Source of the DNA: Ophiostoma sp. CBS 140.51
Lineage: Eukaryota; Ascomycota; Sordariomycetes; Ophiostomatales; Ophiostomataceae
NCBI GenBank assembly: GCA_029298735.1
Contig: JANSLP010000292.1
Location: 1 to 40,675, forward strand
Reading direction: 5' to 3'
DNA length: 40,675 bases
Shown: piece after piece, positions 20,688-30,258 of the stretch
Layout: the number at the start of each line of letters is the position of its first letter
Numbering within the stretch: position 1 is the first letter of the stretch
The notes under the pieces: model-generated
What the model saw: only the letters and a program-made list of their open reading frames with translations
Databases searched by the model: none
Told to the model about the DNA's origin: nothing
Program-made: the position numbers and the translations under genes

Positions 20688-20764
20688 TGTGCCGACGAGG
20701 TCATATTAGTGTTCCAATTTTGTGCCGACAGCTGTCGGCGTTGCTGAGACGTGCTTTGGCACGT
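20688..20764. promoter_or_regulatory. Cluster of palindromes and direct repeats, possible zinc-cluster regulator sites
   Basis: TGTGCCGAC occurs at 20688-20696 and again at 20721-20729. The second copy runs into a perfect 16-bp palindrome, GCCGACAGCTGTCGGC, at 20724-20739, which contains CCG-N8-CGG (everted triplets) and a central CAGCTG. ACGTGC-tttg-GCACGT follows at 20749-20764. Zn2Cys6 factors bind paired CGG triplets, so this is a candidate operator. Binding is inference. Confidence 0.45.
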
Positions 20765-21460
20765 TTGGCATATTTCAGCGTGTTCTGACAAAGATTGGGC
20801 AATTCACCAGCGAGCAGCGAAGGGCTGGAACCTTGGCATCGAGTTATTCCGTGAAGCTTCCGAGATGTTACGTGATAGACGAATTATGTTTTGATGGATT
20901 ATGCCACGAGCAGTGTTACATATCACCGTTTACGTCAGAAGTCAATGGTTGGTGGACGTAGATGTTAAAGAGCACTGAGAGCGAGAGCAAGGTGCGTGAG
21001 GTGAATGAAGCGGGTAGTGGACATTGTCTAGATGTTGGAGTTCTAGACGAAGAGCATCAAGAAATTTTACATGACAAAAAAGAAATGTAAAGGACGAAAA
21101 GCAGCGAAAATGGACGTACTTATTGTTGTTTTCTCGGTTATGAAAAGTGAATGACTCAAAAAGAGGCGCAATTGTTGTAATGCTGAGGCTGATTGACTTC
21201 AAGAGCAACAACATTGTAAACAAAGTTCACAGAATCCACTGCAATGAGTGAAACACGGCGGATGACTCCACTGTAATTTAGGCACCACAGCACATCTAGA
21301 GCATTTTCCGTGCCTTTTCTTTGCGCTTTCAGGGGACACACATCAAAAGCACTCACACATTGAAAGCAAACCCCCTTTTCTCTCCCTTTTGTTTCCCCCC
21401 TCTCTTGCTACCACCCGCACATATCAATAGCACACTCTTGGCCCGTTTTACGACAGCCGC

Positions 21461-21480
21461 AGAGTGACAGAGTGACAGAG
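21461..21480 (+). repeat. Short 8-bp tandem repeat (2.5 copies)
   Basis: agagtgac is repeated twice and followed by agag. It lies in the promoter region of the MFS exporter gene. No role is evident. Confidence 0.6.
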
Positions 21481-21968
21481 CGCAAATGCTTGCCATGTTT
21501 ATTTATTGCTTTGGCAGGCGGCTGAGGGAAAGGTCGCAGCGCTTTCTAATCTGTCTTTGTCGAGATCCAGGGTCCTTTGGTTCTTGACGGGCATTGGGTA
21601 ATACAGCGGTTGTGGATCAGAAAAAGCAGGCAGTCAATTCAAACACACACATTGAGAGCAACAACATGTGGAATACGGGCAATCAATGGATTTCCATATT
21701 TCTGTTCTTTCTCTACTTAAGAGATGGGACTTCGTCGATGTTCAGAATATCCAAAATTACAATTCGACATCATCAACAAGAACAGCAGTCTTCTACAAGA
21801 AGCATTTCAGCAAACATTGCAGTCAAACAACACTCACAGCAAACACAGAAACAATCTATAATCCTCATACATTGCTACAATCAACAAGCTCTTTCTTACT
21901 TTACCCTCTCACATCTTGTACCTTAATTACCGAACACCGAGTCACCTGATTTTTGACACACAGTCAGC

Positions 21969-23786
21969 ATGTCGACCCTTTCATCCCCATCGTCGACGGA
22001 CATTGAGAAGAATGCCGAAGCACCCCGAGCTAGCTCCGACAGCGAACCATCTGCACCCCAACAACACGAGAATTCATTGAGTCGCCAGATCAGTGAAGCT
22101 CAAGCGCAGAGTGGTCTACGACGCAGCTCTGTCGCCACAAAGAACAATGCAGACGCACCAAACAGCGAGTTGCCGTCTGCGAGTGGCCATCAAGACCAAG
22201 GTGGCCACTCAGACATTCAGGGTGTTCGCTGGATCCTGGTGTGTCTGGCCTTGTACCTGTCGGTATTCATGTATGGCCTGGACACAACGATTGCAGCCGA
22301 TGTGCAGAGCGCCGTCGTCGAGACGTTCGGGTCGGTGCCGCAGCTGACGTGGCTGGGCGCCGGCTTCCCGCTTGGTTCGGTGGCCGTGATCCTGCCGTAC
22401 GGCCGCCTGTTTACCACATTCAACATGAAATGGCTGTACATTGGTGGTATCGTTCTCTTCCAAGCTGGCTCTGCCTTGTGCGGAGGTGCACCCAATATGG
22501 GCGCTCTGATTGTAGGCCGTGTCTTGGCTGGTGCTGGTGGCACGGGCATGTACCTGGGCGGCCTGACACACTTCTCGGCCTTGACTTCGGTCCAGACTCG
22601 CGGCACATACATTACGGGCATCACGTTTGTCTGGGGCATTGGAAGCATCTTGGGCCCTGTCGTTGGTGGCGCCTTGAGCACGAGCAATGCAAGCTGGCGG
22701 TGGGCATTCTACCTCAACTTGATTATTGGTGCCGTCACTGCACCCATCTACATCGTCTACTTGCCCGCTATCCACCCCGATACAACCGGCAAGAGCGTCA
22801 AGGAGCGGCTGGCTACACTCGACTATGTCGGCTTCGTGTTGAGCGCCGCGGTCTGGGTCACTTTTGGTCTGGCACTAGTCTCGGCCGGCGGTCTCTGGGC
22901 ATGGCGCGATGGCCGGACGATTGCAACTCTGGCGGTGTTTGGCGTGCTGTTTGCAGCCTACGCTGTCCAACAATACTACTGCTGGTTCACTACCCCCGAG
23001 ACGCGGTCCTTCCCTGCGCATCTTTTGTCCTTTGACAAGAAGCATCGCCGGGTCAGCACCACGCAGCTCCTGCTGTACATTGCCACGTCGGCCTGCATTG
23101 CCACGCTGTATGTGCCGGCCTATTACATTCCGGTGTACTTTCAGTTTGTGCAAAATGACACTGCACTGATGGCTGCGGTTCGTCTGCTGCCGTTTATTCT
23201 GGTCACTGTCTTTGTCAACCTGGCCAGTGGCTACCTGTTGGCCAAGGTCAAGTACTACAAGCTCTTCTACTTGCTGTCCGGCCTGGCCCTGACCCTGTCT
23301 GGCGCTCTGCTGTTTGTCTACCTCAAGCCCACAACACCCGTCCGCACCATCTATGGTCTCTCGATTCTCAGTGGTTTTGGTACTGGTCTGTCGCTTCAGA
23401 TTGGTTACGCTGTTGCGACTCTCATTGTCGACCCGGCCGACATTGGCAACGCCATCAACCTGCAGAACGTCAGCCAGGTCGGCAGCACGATGATTTCGCT
23501 GGTGGTGGCAGGCCAGATCTTCCAAGGCACGGCGGTGCGCAACCTCAAGGATGTGTTGGCTGGCCTGAACTTCTCGGATTCCGATATTAAGAGTGCTGTG
23601 GCAGGTGCTCAGAGCACACTGTTTGCTTCTCTGGAAGGCGGCATTCGCGAGCAGGCAGTGGATGCGATTACGTCGGCGATCCAGTCGGCCTTTTCGCTGG
23701 TGATTGTGTCGGGAGCGATTCTGTTGGTGGTGGGTGCAGTGATGCGGCGCGAGAAGTTGTTTGGTGATATCGTGACTGTTGGTTAA
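21969..23786 (+). CDS. MFS exporter of the DHA2 (drug:H+ antiporter, 14-TM) type
   Basis: 605 aa, single exon, ATG at 21969 in a leader with no clear competing start. Residues 1-85 are a Ser/Gln-rich cytosolic tail. TM1 contains YLSVFMYGLDTTIAADVQ, matching the LDxTIVxxA-type motif of DHA2 proteins. It is followed by TWLGAGFPLGSVAVILPYGRLF (motif A region), RVLAGAGGTGMYLGGLTHF, and GSILGPVVGGALS...WRWAFYLNL (motif C and the WRW-FxxN mark). About fourteen hydrophobic segments can be traced, ending with VIVSGAILLVVGAVMRR. Plasma-membrane or vesicle efflux of a small molecule using the proton gradient is the family role. The substrate is unknown. The 3' end converges on the DUF1349 gene with a 156-nt gap. 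It sits beside an SDR and a BVMO, so export of a product of those enzymes is a plausible inference. Confidence 0.92.
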   Translation: MSTLSSPSSTDIEKNAEAPRASSDSEPSAPQQHENSLSRQISEAQAQSGLRRSSVATKNNADAPNSELPSASGHQDQGGHSDIQGVRWILVCLALYLSVFMYGLDTTIAADVQSAVVETFGSVPQLTWLGAGFPLGSVAVILPYGRLFTTFNMKWLYIGGIVLFQAGSALCGGAPNMGALIVGRVLAGAGGTGMYLGGLTHFSALTSVQTRGTYITGITFVWGIGSILGPVVGGALSTSNASWRWAFYLNLIIGAVTAPIYIVYLPAIHPDTTGKSVKERLATLDYVGFVLSAAVWVTFGLALVSAGGLWAWRDGRTIATLAVFGVLFAAYAVQQYYCWFTTPETRSFPAHLLSFDKKHRRVSTTQLLLYIATSACIATLYVPAYYIPVYFQFVQNDTALMAAVRLLPFILVTVFVNLASGYLLAKVKYYKLFYLLSGLALTLSGALLFVYLKPTTPVRTIYGLSILSGFGTGLSLQIGYAVATLIVDPADIGNAINLQNVSQVGSTMISLVVAGQIFQGTAVRNLKDVLAGLNFSDSDIKSAVAGAQSTLFASLEGGIREQAVDAITSAIQSAFSLVIVSGAILLVVGAVMRREKLFGDIVTVG

Positions 23787-23942
23787 GCGAGTGAGAGAGC
23801 AAAGTGAGAAGTGTAGGGGTCGTTTGTATTTGATTTCATATTTCTTTTATTTCATTTTCATTAAAGCTTAATAGACATAGACTAATAATACCACTTCATC
23901 TGACCATCTTGTGTGCCGTAAAACCAGCCCGCTACACAATGT

Positions 23943-24644
23943 CTACTTCGTCTCAATTTTGAAGCCGGAAAAGGTCACCTGCAGAGACTCTCCCTTGGAC
24001 ACATCGTACGGGTCTGGCTGCGCAGCGTAGGCGCCCACCAGCACATCCTCCCCGAGCGTGTCGTGCTCCAGGAAGACCCACGGCACCTTGCGGATGAACA
24101 GCTTGGCACCCCCGCGGATCAGCCACACCATCAGTGCATTCTTCTCGCGTGTAAACTCGAGAGAGACGGGCACCTCGCCGCCCAAGCTCTCGCCGGCCAG
24201 CGACAAAGGGATCAAGCTCCAGTCGCTCCAGCCGCCGGTGCCACCAGGTCCACGAGCCACGACACTGACACACGGGCAGCCGTCGTTGACTTCGATGCCG
24301 GCCTTGACCCATGCAGGATGTCTCTCGACCACCTTGGCATTCTCCGTGTCCGGGTCGGGGTTTGCCTTGGTCGGCAGAGTGAAGACGAGTCCGGCCTGGT
24401 CAAACTGGGTGCGCCAAGCGGCCGAAGCCGTGACGGCCAGCGACTTAAAGCTTTCGCGAGGGATGCGCTTGCAGACAACGGGCGCCGTGTAGTCGTGCAG
24501 CACTTGCGGGACACGCGGCGATGCGTAAATGTCCGACTTGGGCGGGGCACCGAAGGAGAAACTGGGGCCGGCGCCGTCGGTAGTCAAAGAACCGGAGGGG
24601 GCCGGGTCCTTGTCGGAAAAGTTGACAAAGAGGAGGTCGGACAT
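23943..24644 (-). CDS. DUF1349-family protein (concanavalin A-like fold)
   Basis: 233 aa, single exon, ATG at 24644. The centre carries the family marks: WRTQFDQAGLVF at ~78, HPAWVKAGIEVNDGCPCVSVVARGP at ~109-133, then SDWSLIPLSL, and VWLIRGGAKLFIRKVPWVFLEH followed by VLVGAYAAQP. This is the DUF1349 (PF07081) pattern, a beta-sandwich fold. There is no signal peptide or membrane segment, so it is likely cytosolic. The biochemical role of the family is not established; carbohydrate binding is a guess from the fold. It shares a 931-bp divergent promoter with the BVMO gene, so the two may be co-regulated. Confidence 0.88.
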   Translation of the reverse strand: MSDLLFVNFSDKDPAPSGSLTTDGAGPSFSFGAPPKSDIYASPRVPQVLHDYTAPVVCKRIPRESFKSLAVTASAAWRTQFDQAGLVFTLPTKANPDPDTENAKVVERHPAWVKAGIEVNDGCPCVSVVARGPGGTGGWSDWSLIPLSLAGESLGGEVPVSLEFTREKNALMVWLIRGGAKLFIRKVPWVFLEHDTLGEDVLVGAYAAQPDPYDVSKGESLQVTFSGFKIETK

Positions 24645-25575
24645 GGTGAAGTGGGGTAAGCGGGACTCAAATGGGGTGAGTTGTGAATGAGAAGAGTTCA
24701 GTTGCGATCGTATGTCTCAGAAAGTGAGTTGCGTAGACTTCGTTTTCGGAGGTCAAGTTGATTTCGGAATAAAGAATGAAGGTTGAGGAGTTGCGAGTTG
24801 CGCCGATGAAGAACGCCGAAGAAATAAACCTTTGACGATTTGTTTTACATGTTCCCGAATCTTGTCTTTTTGTTTGTCAGACACCTGTCCTCATTCGGTA
24901 GATCCTCGGGTGCCAAGCGACGGTTCTACCGTTTTCTCCCAATCTGGAGATGTTGACAAGCGCCGGTGTTGAAAGTGTCCAGTAACAGCAGTGGATCAGT
25001 GACGACATGCGACAGTGACTGCAGCAACGACAGTGCAGACACTACGCGGCGCGGCGCAACGACGGGTGAACCCCGCCTTTGTCATACTTATCCGCTGAAA
25101 GGCCGCTGTTCTTCCAGCGCTTCCAGGCTTATCGATACCATTGATCACTATCTTATCAGGCGGGGCACGCTCGGAGCTCGGCGCCAGGGTCCAATAGCGG
25201 GTTGTTTCATTCCATTCTGTAGTACTGGAAGTGAGTGCTAGAGAGAGCGCGACAGAGCCGCTTAAGCGCATCGTCGTGTTAGTGGTTCTCGGCACTACAA
25301 ACCAGTGCCGGACGTTGACAGCAGAAACGGCCATGTCTATCGGAACTCAACTCGGCGATCAGGTCCAGACGCAGGTCGGATGTCGTGTCGAGAGTAGTCT
25401 TTCCGAGGTGCGTGGTGACCGTCGCGTCGTAGAAAACGAGGGTGTAGAAATCAAACAAAATCAAAATAATAAAATTAACAAACTCAATCGACAAAACATC
25501 ACCACAATCGATAACAATATTACCGCTAAAGTGTTTTAATATCGACACTCCTTCATCGGCATCCTCACCTTCACC
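24645..25575. promoter_or_regulatory. Divergent promoter between DUF1349 gene and BVMO gene
   Basis: 931 bp with no supported gene. It contains the inverted repeat at 24896-24931. The last ~110 nt before the BVMO start are A-rich (aatcaaaataataaaattaac) and then C-rich (ccttcaccATGg), as in a fungal leader. Confidence 0.5.
24896..24931. promoter_or_regulatory. Inverted repeat CGGTAGA-N22-TCTACCG
   Basis: A perfect 7-bp inverted repeat at 24896-24902 and 24925-24931, ending in CGG and CCG triplets. The position between two divergent starts and the triplets suit a zinc-cluster factor, though the spacing is long. Confidence 0.35.
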
Positions 25576-27267
25576 ATGGTGTATACCATCCTCGAACAGC
25601 CAATGGGTACGGCGCGTCCACTGCGCGTCGTGGTTGTGGGCGCCGGCGCCAGCGGTCTCAATGTTGTGCGCAACATCAAGGAGCACATGAAGGACATTGA
25701 AGTCGTCGTGTACGAAAAGAACGGCGGCGTGGCCGGTACGTGGCTCGAGAACCGCTACCCTGGCTGCGCATGCGATATTCCCAGCCACAACTACCAGTAC
25801 TCCTGGGCACCGAATCCGGGCTGGTCCGAGTACTATGCCTCGCAAAAAGAGATCCGGGCGTACCTCGAGAAGACGGCGGAAGAGCACGGTCTGCTGCCGT
25901 ACGTGCACTTTGGACAGAAGGCGACGGAGGCAAAATGGAACGAGGAGGAGGGCAAGTGGCACTTTGTGATTGAAGATGTGGCCACAGGAAAGACAATCAA
26001 CGACTCTGGCCACTTCTTCATCAACGCCAGCGGCTACCTCAACAACTGGAAGTGGCCGACAATCGACGGTCTGCACGACTTTGCTGGTCCTCTTCTTCAC
26101 TCTGGAGCTTGGGACGATAGTGTGGACCTCACTGGAAAACATGTCGCCGTCATCGGCTACGGTTCGAGTGGTATCCAGCTGGTCACGGCCATCCAGCCGA
26201 TCGTCAAGGAGCTGACTACGTTCGTGCGCGGACCGACATGGATCACGGCTGGTTTTGGCAGCAAGTATGCCGCTCCAGGTGGTCTCAACTTCAACTTCTC
26301 GGAGGAGCAGAAGAAAGAATTTGCTGAGAACCCGGCCGCCTACTTGGCCTACCGCAAGGGCGTCGAGCACGAGCTGTCAAGCCGTTTCAAGATGCTGCAC
26401 AAGGATACGCCTGAGCAGCAAGCGGCCGTCGACTTCTCACGCAACGACATGCTGAGACGACTTGGCGGCGACCCCGAGAGCCATCTTGCAAAGACCCTGA
26501 TCCCCTCGTTTCCCGTGGGCTGCCGTCGGCCATCTCCTGGAAATGGCTATCTTGAGGCATTATTAGCACCAAATGTCAACGTTGTGACTGGCAGCGAGAT
26601 CACTCGTATCGAAAAGGACGGACTGGTCATCAAGGACGGCGAGACAGGCACAGAACGCAAGATTGCCGTCGACGTCATTGTCTGTGCTACCGGCTTCGAC
26701 CTGTCTTTCCGTCCTCGCTTCCCCATTGTTGGCCGCAACGGCGTCGATTTGAGAGAAGCTTGGAACGACCAGCGCGCCACTGCGTATCTGTCCATGACCC
26801 CCTCCGACATGCCCAACTACTTTGTCTTTTTGGGCCCGCAAGCGCCCGTTGGCCACGGCTCGGCCATGCCTATCATTGAGCATCTCACAAAGTACATTTT
26901 GAAAATGGTCTACAAAATGCAGATTGAGGGCTACAAGGCAGTTGTGCCAAAACCGACGGCCATCTCCGAGTTTGTCGAGCATGCCGACACCTTCCTGCCG
27001 CGGACGGCCTGGGCGGGCGAATGCCGCAGTTGGTTCAAGAACGGACGGGCAACGGGCCCTGTCACTGGTTTGCACCCAGGCAGCCGTCTGCACTGGTTCC
27101 ATTTATTGAGAGAGCCACGGTATGAGGACTGGGAGTGGACAAATGTCAACGACAAGAACAGATGGGAGTATCTGGGCAACGGATTCAGCACAATGGAGGG
27201 TGAGGGTCGGGATCTGACCTGGTACTTTGACGCGCCAGAAAAGGAGTATGAGTTAATTGTGTACTAG
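25576..27267 (+). CDS. Type I Baeyer-Villiger-like flavin monooxygenase
   Basis: 563 aa, single exon, ATG at 25576 in a strong context (caccATGg). The FAD site is GAGASG at 22-27, then GTWLENRYPGCACDIPSHNY at 54-73, a stretch typical of BVMOs. The BVMO fingerprint FxGxxxHxxxW is present as F169-A-G171, H175 and W179 (FAGPLLHSGAWD). The NADPH site is GYGSSG at 194-199. CRRPSPGNGYLEAL at ~316-329 and CATGFD at ~370-375 complete the pattern. It is the usual length for a single-domain enzyme. The family uses NADPH and O2 to insert oxygen next to a ketone, giving an ester or lactone; some members oxidise other groups. It has no transit peptide. Its neighbours (SDR, exporter, DUF1349) suggest oxidation of a carbonyl compound formed by the dehydrogenase, which is inference. 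Confidence 0.93.
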   Translation: MVYTILEQPMGTARPLRVVVVGAGASGLNVVRNIKEHMKDIEVVVYEKNGGVAGTWLENRYPGCACDIPSHNYQYSWAPNPGWSEYYASQKEIRAYLEKTAEEHGLLPYVHFGQKATEAKWNEEEGKWHFVIEDVATGKTINDSGHFFINASGYLNNWKWPTIDGLHDFAGPLLHSGAWDDSVDLTGKHVAVIGYGSSGIQLVTAIQPIVKELTTFVRGPTWITAGFGSKYAAPGGLNFNFSEEQKKEFAENPAAYLAYRKGVEHELSSRFKMLHKDTPEQQAAVDFSRNDMLRRLGGDPESHLAKTLIPSFPVGCRRPSPGNGYLEALLAPNVNVVTGSEITRIEKDGLVIKDGETGTERKIAVDVIVCATGFDLSFRPRFPIVGRNGVDLREAWNDQRATAYLSMTPSDMPNYFVFLGPQAPVGHGSAMPIIEHLTKYILKMVYKMQIEGYKAVVPKPTAISEFVEHADTFLPRTAWAGECRSWFKNGRATGPVTGLHPGSRLHWFHLLREPRYEDWEWTNVNDKNRWEYLGNGFSTMEGEGRDLTWYFDAPEKEYELIVY

Positions 27268-27441
27268 AATGCATAGAAGGCAAATGGAAGTCACAGGGTG
27301 TTGATATAGATTATAAAGCAGAATCACTGAATAGATTTTGATAGATGCAAAAATCAGAAAGCTAGATTATAAAGTACAAATATGACACTATGAAATATCA
27401 AAGAATGTGTGCTACAACAATTTTGTGCTTCTCATCACGAT

Positions 27442-30258
27442 TTAATTCACCGTCCAGTAGGTGGCATCCGAGATTCCCGTCTTGTTACCGCTCTCGGTGC
27501 CAATGCGGATCTTAATCTGGGGCACAGTGACGGCCGACAGGTCAAGCGTGGTCGAGAACGTGTAGTTGGTGCTCGATGGCAGCGAGGTCCACACGCCGCT
27601 GCCGGGCACAGCCCACTCGACCCAGCTGTCCAGAGTGGTCCAGTACGACCAGGCGACAGTGGGCGCCTTGGCCGAGCCAGTGACCGTGTACGTCCGGAAG
27701 GGAGGTCCCAGAGGATCGCTGTTGAAGGTCGTGGCAATTTCTAGGACAGTCATGCCCTGACCGGCAATCTGCACGCTCCAGGTGCTGTCGCCCGTGGCCT
27801 TGGCCGAGCCCGAAAGAACGCTGAGCGTACCAAAGTGGGTAATGTCAAAGATCTTGAGCTGGCGGGAATCCATGGACAGAGTGACCGAGACATCGGTGGC
27901 GATCTCGTTGAGGAGAATGACAAACAGCTTGGTGCCGTCGGTCGAGCGGGCGGTCAGCCAGTCGACATTGGCGCTGTTGGTGCCCGTCACATTCACGAGC
28001 GAGCGCGGCTGCCAGAGATCGGCCTCAGTGCCGTAGATGGTGCCCGTAGCAAAGCCGTAGGGAACGTGGCTGCCGACCTTGGAGGTCATGAAGCCCTCGG
28101 GGAACGAAATCTCACCACCACTCAACAGGTGGGCACTCGACACTAGGTAGTCGGTCAGCCAGCCAATGTGCCACCAGCCGTGCCAAGGGTAGCTCGAGCC
28201 GCCCGTGTTGCCCTGGATCCAATAGTAGCTGGGAATGCCGCTGACGGGCGTAACGAAAGCATCACGACCACGGGCAGCAATGCGGGCCAGCTGTAGGAAG
28301 TGGGAGTCCTTGGTCGCCTCGTAGATCTTGACAAAGAGACCGGCGTGTGAGCTGATGGTGATGGGGCCGTGGTAGTTGACGGAACCGCCGTAGCCGGCAT
28401 GCTCATAGTTAAGGCCGACCTGCGAAATCTGCCAGTCGGCCAGGATGGTGCCCGCGGAGTTCTTAGTCGAGGTGTCGACTTGCGGGTGGTTGAAGATGTG
28501 CAGCGTGTAGAACTTGGCAGTCTGAACGGCGGCATCAAGATACACGGAGTTTCCGGTTATGTCGTACAGCTGGAGCAAGGCACCGGCAGCGTGGGCAGTC
28601 TGGAAGTCAGGGTACAGGTATGTGTCGTCACAAACACCTAGCCAGCGGCCCGTGTTGACAGCATTCTCAATGAACCACTGCGCACCAGCCTCGGCACCAG
28701 CCAGGTACTTGTCGTCATTCAAGACGCGGTAGGCAGCCAGAAGACCGTACCAGGTAGCGCGCAGATCCAGCAGCTCGGGGTACATGAGCGTGGCCGGGTT
28801 CGACTTGCGGTAGCCGACGTCAAAGTTGCCCGTGTCCTTTTGCCAGCTGAGCAGCTTGTCGGCGGCAAGAGTAAAACGCTCCAGGAGAAGCGAGTCAGTC
28901 TGGTTGAACAGCAAGATGTTGCCGACATCCGACAGAATGTAGAAGGTGGTGAACATGGGCGAGACGTAGTCGACGGTGCTGAGACTGGTCCACAGCAGCT
29001 CGCAGACAAAAGCGCCGTTCAGATAGTACTCGCCCAGAGCAGCGCCGTTGAATGTGCCGCCGGTCGTGTCCTGCTGGCCTAGCTTAAAGTTTCGTGCGTA
29101 AGGAAGACGCTCGTTGAGAATCAGAGGGTCGCCCGTCAGCTTCTGCACCATCCACATGGAGGCCACATCCGACAGTTTGCCCGACTCGGCACCCATTTCG
29201 AGGCCCTCGTAGGTCCACAGATGCCACTTGGACGCGGACGACGTCACAAAGTCATGGATGCGGTGGATGCGGTCGCTGAAGGAGTCCGTGTTGACGGCCT
29301 TGCTGTCGTAGAGGTCGAGCGGGTAGACTTCCTGGGACACGAAACGGCTGACCTCGTACCACTGGGTCTCGTTGCCGGGGGTCACGCTGTAGTAGAAGCG
29401 GGCCGTGATGGACGCGCCCTTGGCCAGCTGCGAGTGTGCCTGGCCGAGAACCGGGTAGTAGGCTGTGGGAGACAGAGTGCCGGTTGGGCCGCGCAGGCTC
29501 ATGCCGACGTTCCACTGCTGCTGAGTGGCCGTGCTGTTGTCCGCAAAGGGGTCACGGGCAAGTGAGGGATGGGCAATCGTGGAGAAGGTGGTGCCCGAGT
29601 TCTTGGAGCCCAGAATAGACACCAGGCTCGTGGTCGACGACTCAAGCGTGACCCAGTTGCTGGCGGGAACACCCTGCACGTAGTTGTAGAACAGCTCCTT
29701 GGAGGTCTCAACGCTGTTGGCCGACCAGTAGCCGGGGACAACACCCCAGTCGAGGTCGTTGTCTTCGAGATCAACCAGACGAGGGCTGGCCAGAGACACC
29801 CAGCCGGCAGCAGGCGTCGTCCATGTTGTGTTGACGGCCAGCAAGTCCCAGCTGCGGGAGGTGTCGATCCACCAGACAGCTGTGTATGTGCCATTGGCCA
29901 CAGAAGAGGTGGTGGTCAGGGTGGTGATGGTCTTGCCAGAGGAGCAGCTACCGCTCGTCGGCTCGACGGTGTCGGCGCCAAACTGCTCAAGAGTGCCGAG
30001 AGCGCCGGCCTCAACAAGAGTGGTGGACTGCGCGACAGTCGTGTAGTTGGTCAGCACACTGTACTGGCCGAGGTTGGTGGACTGTGTTGTCCACACGCCA
30101 GAGTCGGACAGAGTGGCTACGGAAGCAGCCCACGAGCCGTCCGACGTAGAGTCGTTGGACCAGGTCATGCGGAGCTGCCGGCCGGTCAATGTGAAGTTGG
30201 CACCGAGCACGGCCGACGCCTGGGCCAGGCCGGCCAATGCGTAGTAGAGGCGGGGCAT
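27442..30258 (-). CDS. Large secreted protein with alpha/alpha-toroid (six-hairpin glycosidase-like) core, function unknown
   Basis: 938 aa, single exon. The start is the ATG at 30258; six more codons upstream are open but begin at TTG. Residues 1-20 (MPRLYYALAGLAQASAVLGA) are a signal peptide. Residues ~21-330 are Ser/Thr-rich and beta-looking with several N-x-S/T sites. Residues ~330-760 contain helical hairpins typical of a toroid: MWMVQKLTGDPLILNERLPYA, LLAAYRVLNDDKYLAGAEAG, GALLQLYDITGNSVYLDAAVQ, GLFVKIYEATKDSHFLQLARI. It has conserved-looking aromatic and acidic patches (LWTYEGLEMGAESGK, YPWHGWWHIGWLTDYL). The last ~180 residues look like a beta-sandwich. The fold suggests a glycosidase, lyase or related enzyme acting outside the cell. 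I cannot name the family or the catalytic residues. It converges on the BVMO gene (174-nt gap). Confidence 0.82.
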   Translation of the reverse strand: MPRLYYALAGLAQASAVLGANFTLTGRQLRMTWSNDSTSDGSWAASVATLSDSGVWTTQSTNLGQYSVLTNYTTVAQSTTLVEAGALGTLEQFGADTVEPTSGSCSSGKTITTLTTTSSVANGTYTAVWWIDTSRSWDLLAVNTTWTTPAAGWVSLASPRLVDLEDNDLDWGVVPGYWSANSVETSKELFYNYVQGVPASNWVTLESSTTSLVSILGSKNSGTTFSTIAHPSLARDPFADNSTATQQQWNVGMSLRGPTGTLSPTAYYPVLGQAHSQLAKGASITARFYYSVTPGNETQWYEVSRFVSQEVYPLDLYDSKAVNTDSFSDRIHRIHDFVTSSASKWHLWTYEGLEMGAESGKLSDVASMWMVQKLTGDPLILNERLPYARNFKLGQQDTTGGTFNGAALGEYYLNGAFVCELLWTSLSTVDYVSPMFTTFYILSDVGNILLFNQTDSLLLERFTLAADKLLSWQKDTGNFDVGYRKSNPATLMYPELLDLRATWYGLLAAYRVLNDDKYLAGAEAGAQWFIENAVNTGRWLGVCDDTYLYPDFQTAHAAGALLQLYDITGNSVYLDAAVQTAKFYTLHIFNHPQVDTSTKNSAGTILADWQISQVGLNYEHAGYGGSVNYHGPITISSHAGLFVKIYEATKDSHFLQLARIAARGRDAFVTPVSGIPSYYWIQGNTGGSSYPWHGWWHIGWLTDYLVSSAHLLSGGEISFPEGFMTSKVGSHVPYGFATGTIYGTEADLWQPRSLVNVTGTNSANVDWLTARSTDGTKLFVILLNEIATDVSVTLSMDSRQLKIFDITHFGTLSVLSGSAKATGDSTWSVQIAGQGMTVLEIATTFNSDPLGPPFRTYTVTGSAKAPTVAWSYWTTLDSWVEWAVPGSGVWTSLPSSTNYTFSTTLDLSAVTVPQIKIRIGTESGNKTGISDATYWTVN

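Larger units (their letters stand above)
19769..21968. promoter_or_regulatory. 2.2 kb divergent promoter region between SDR and MFS exporter
   Basis: No supported gene. The right end (21660-21960) is C/A-rich and looks like the leader of the exporter gene. Between 20688 and 20764 there are direct repeats and palindromes, listed separately, and a short tandem repeat at 21461-21480. The size is large for a fungal promoter. Confidence 0.5.

Noticed and set aside
25279..26370. 363-codon minus-strand frame overlapping the BVMO start
   Set aside because: Runs antisense to the conserved FAD domain of the BVMO and through its promoter; no motif.
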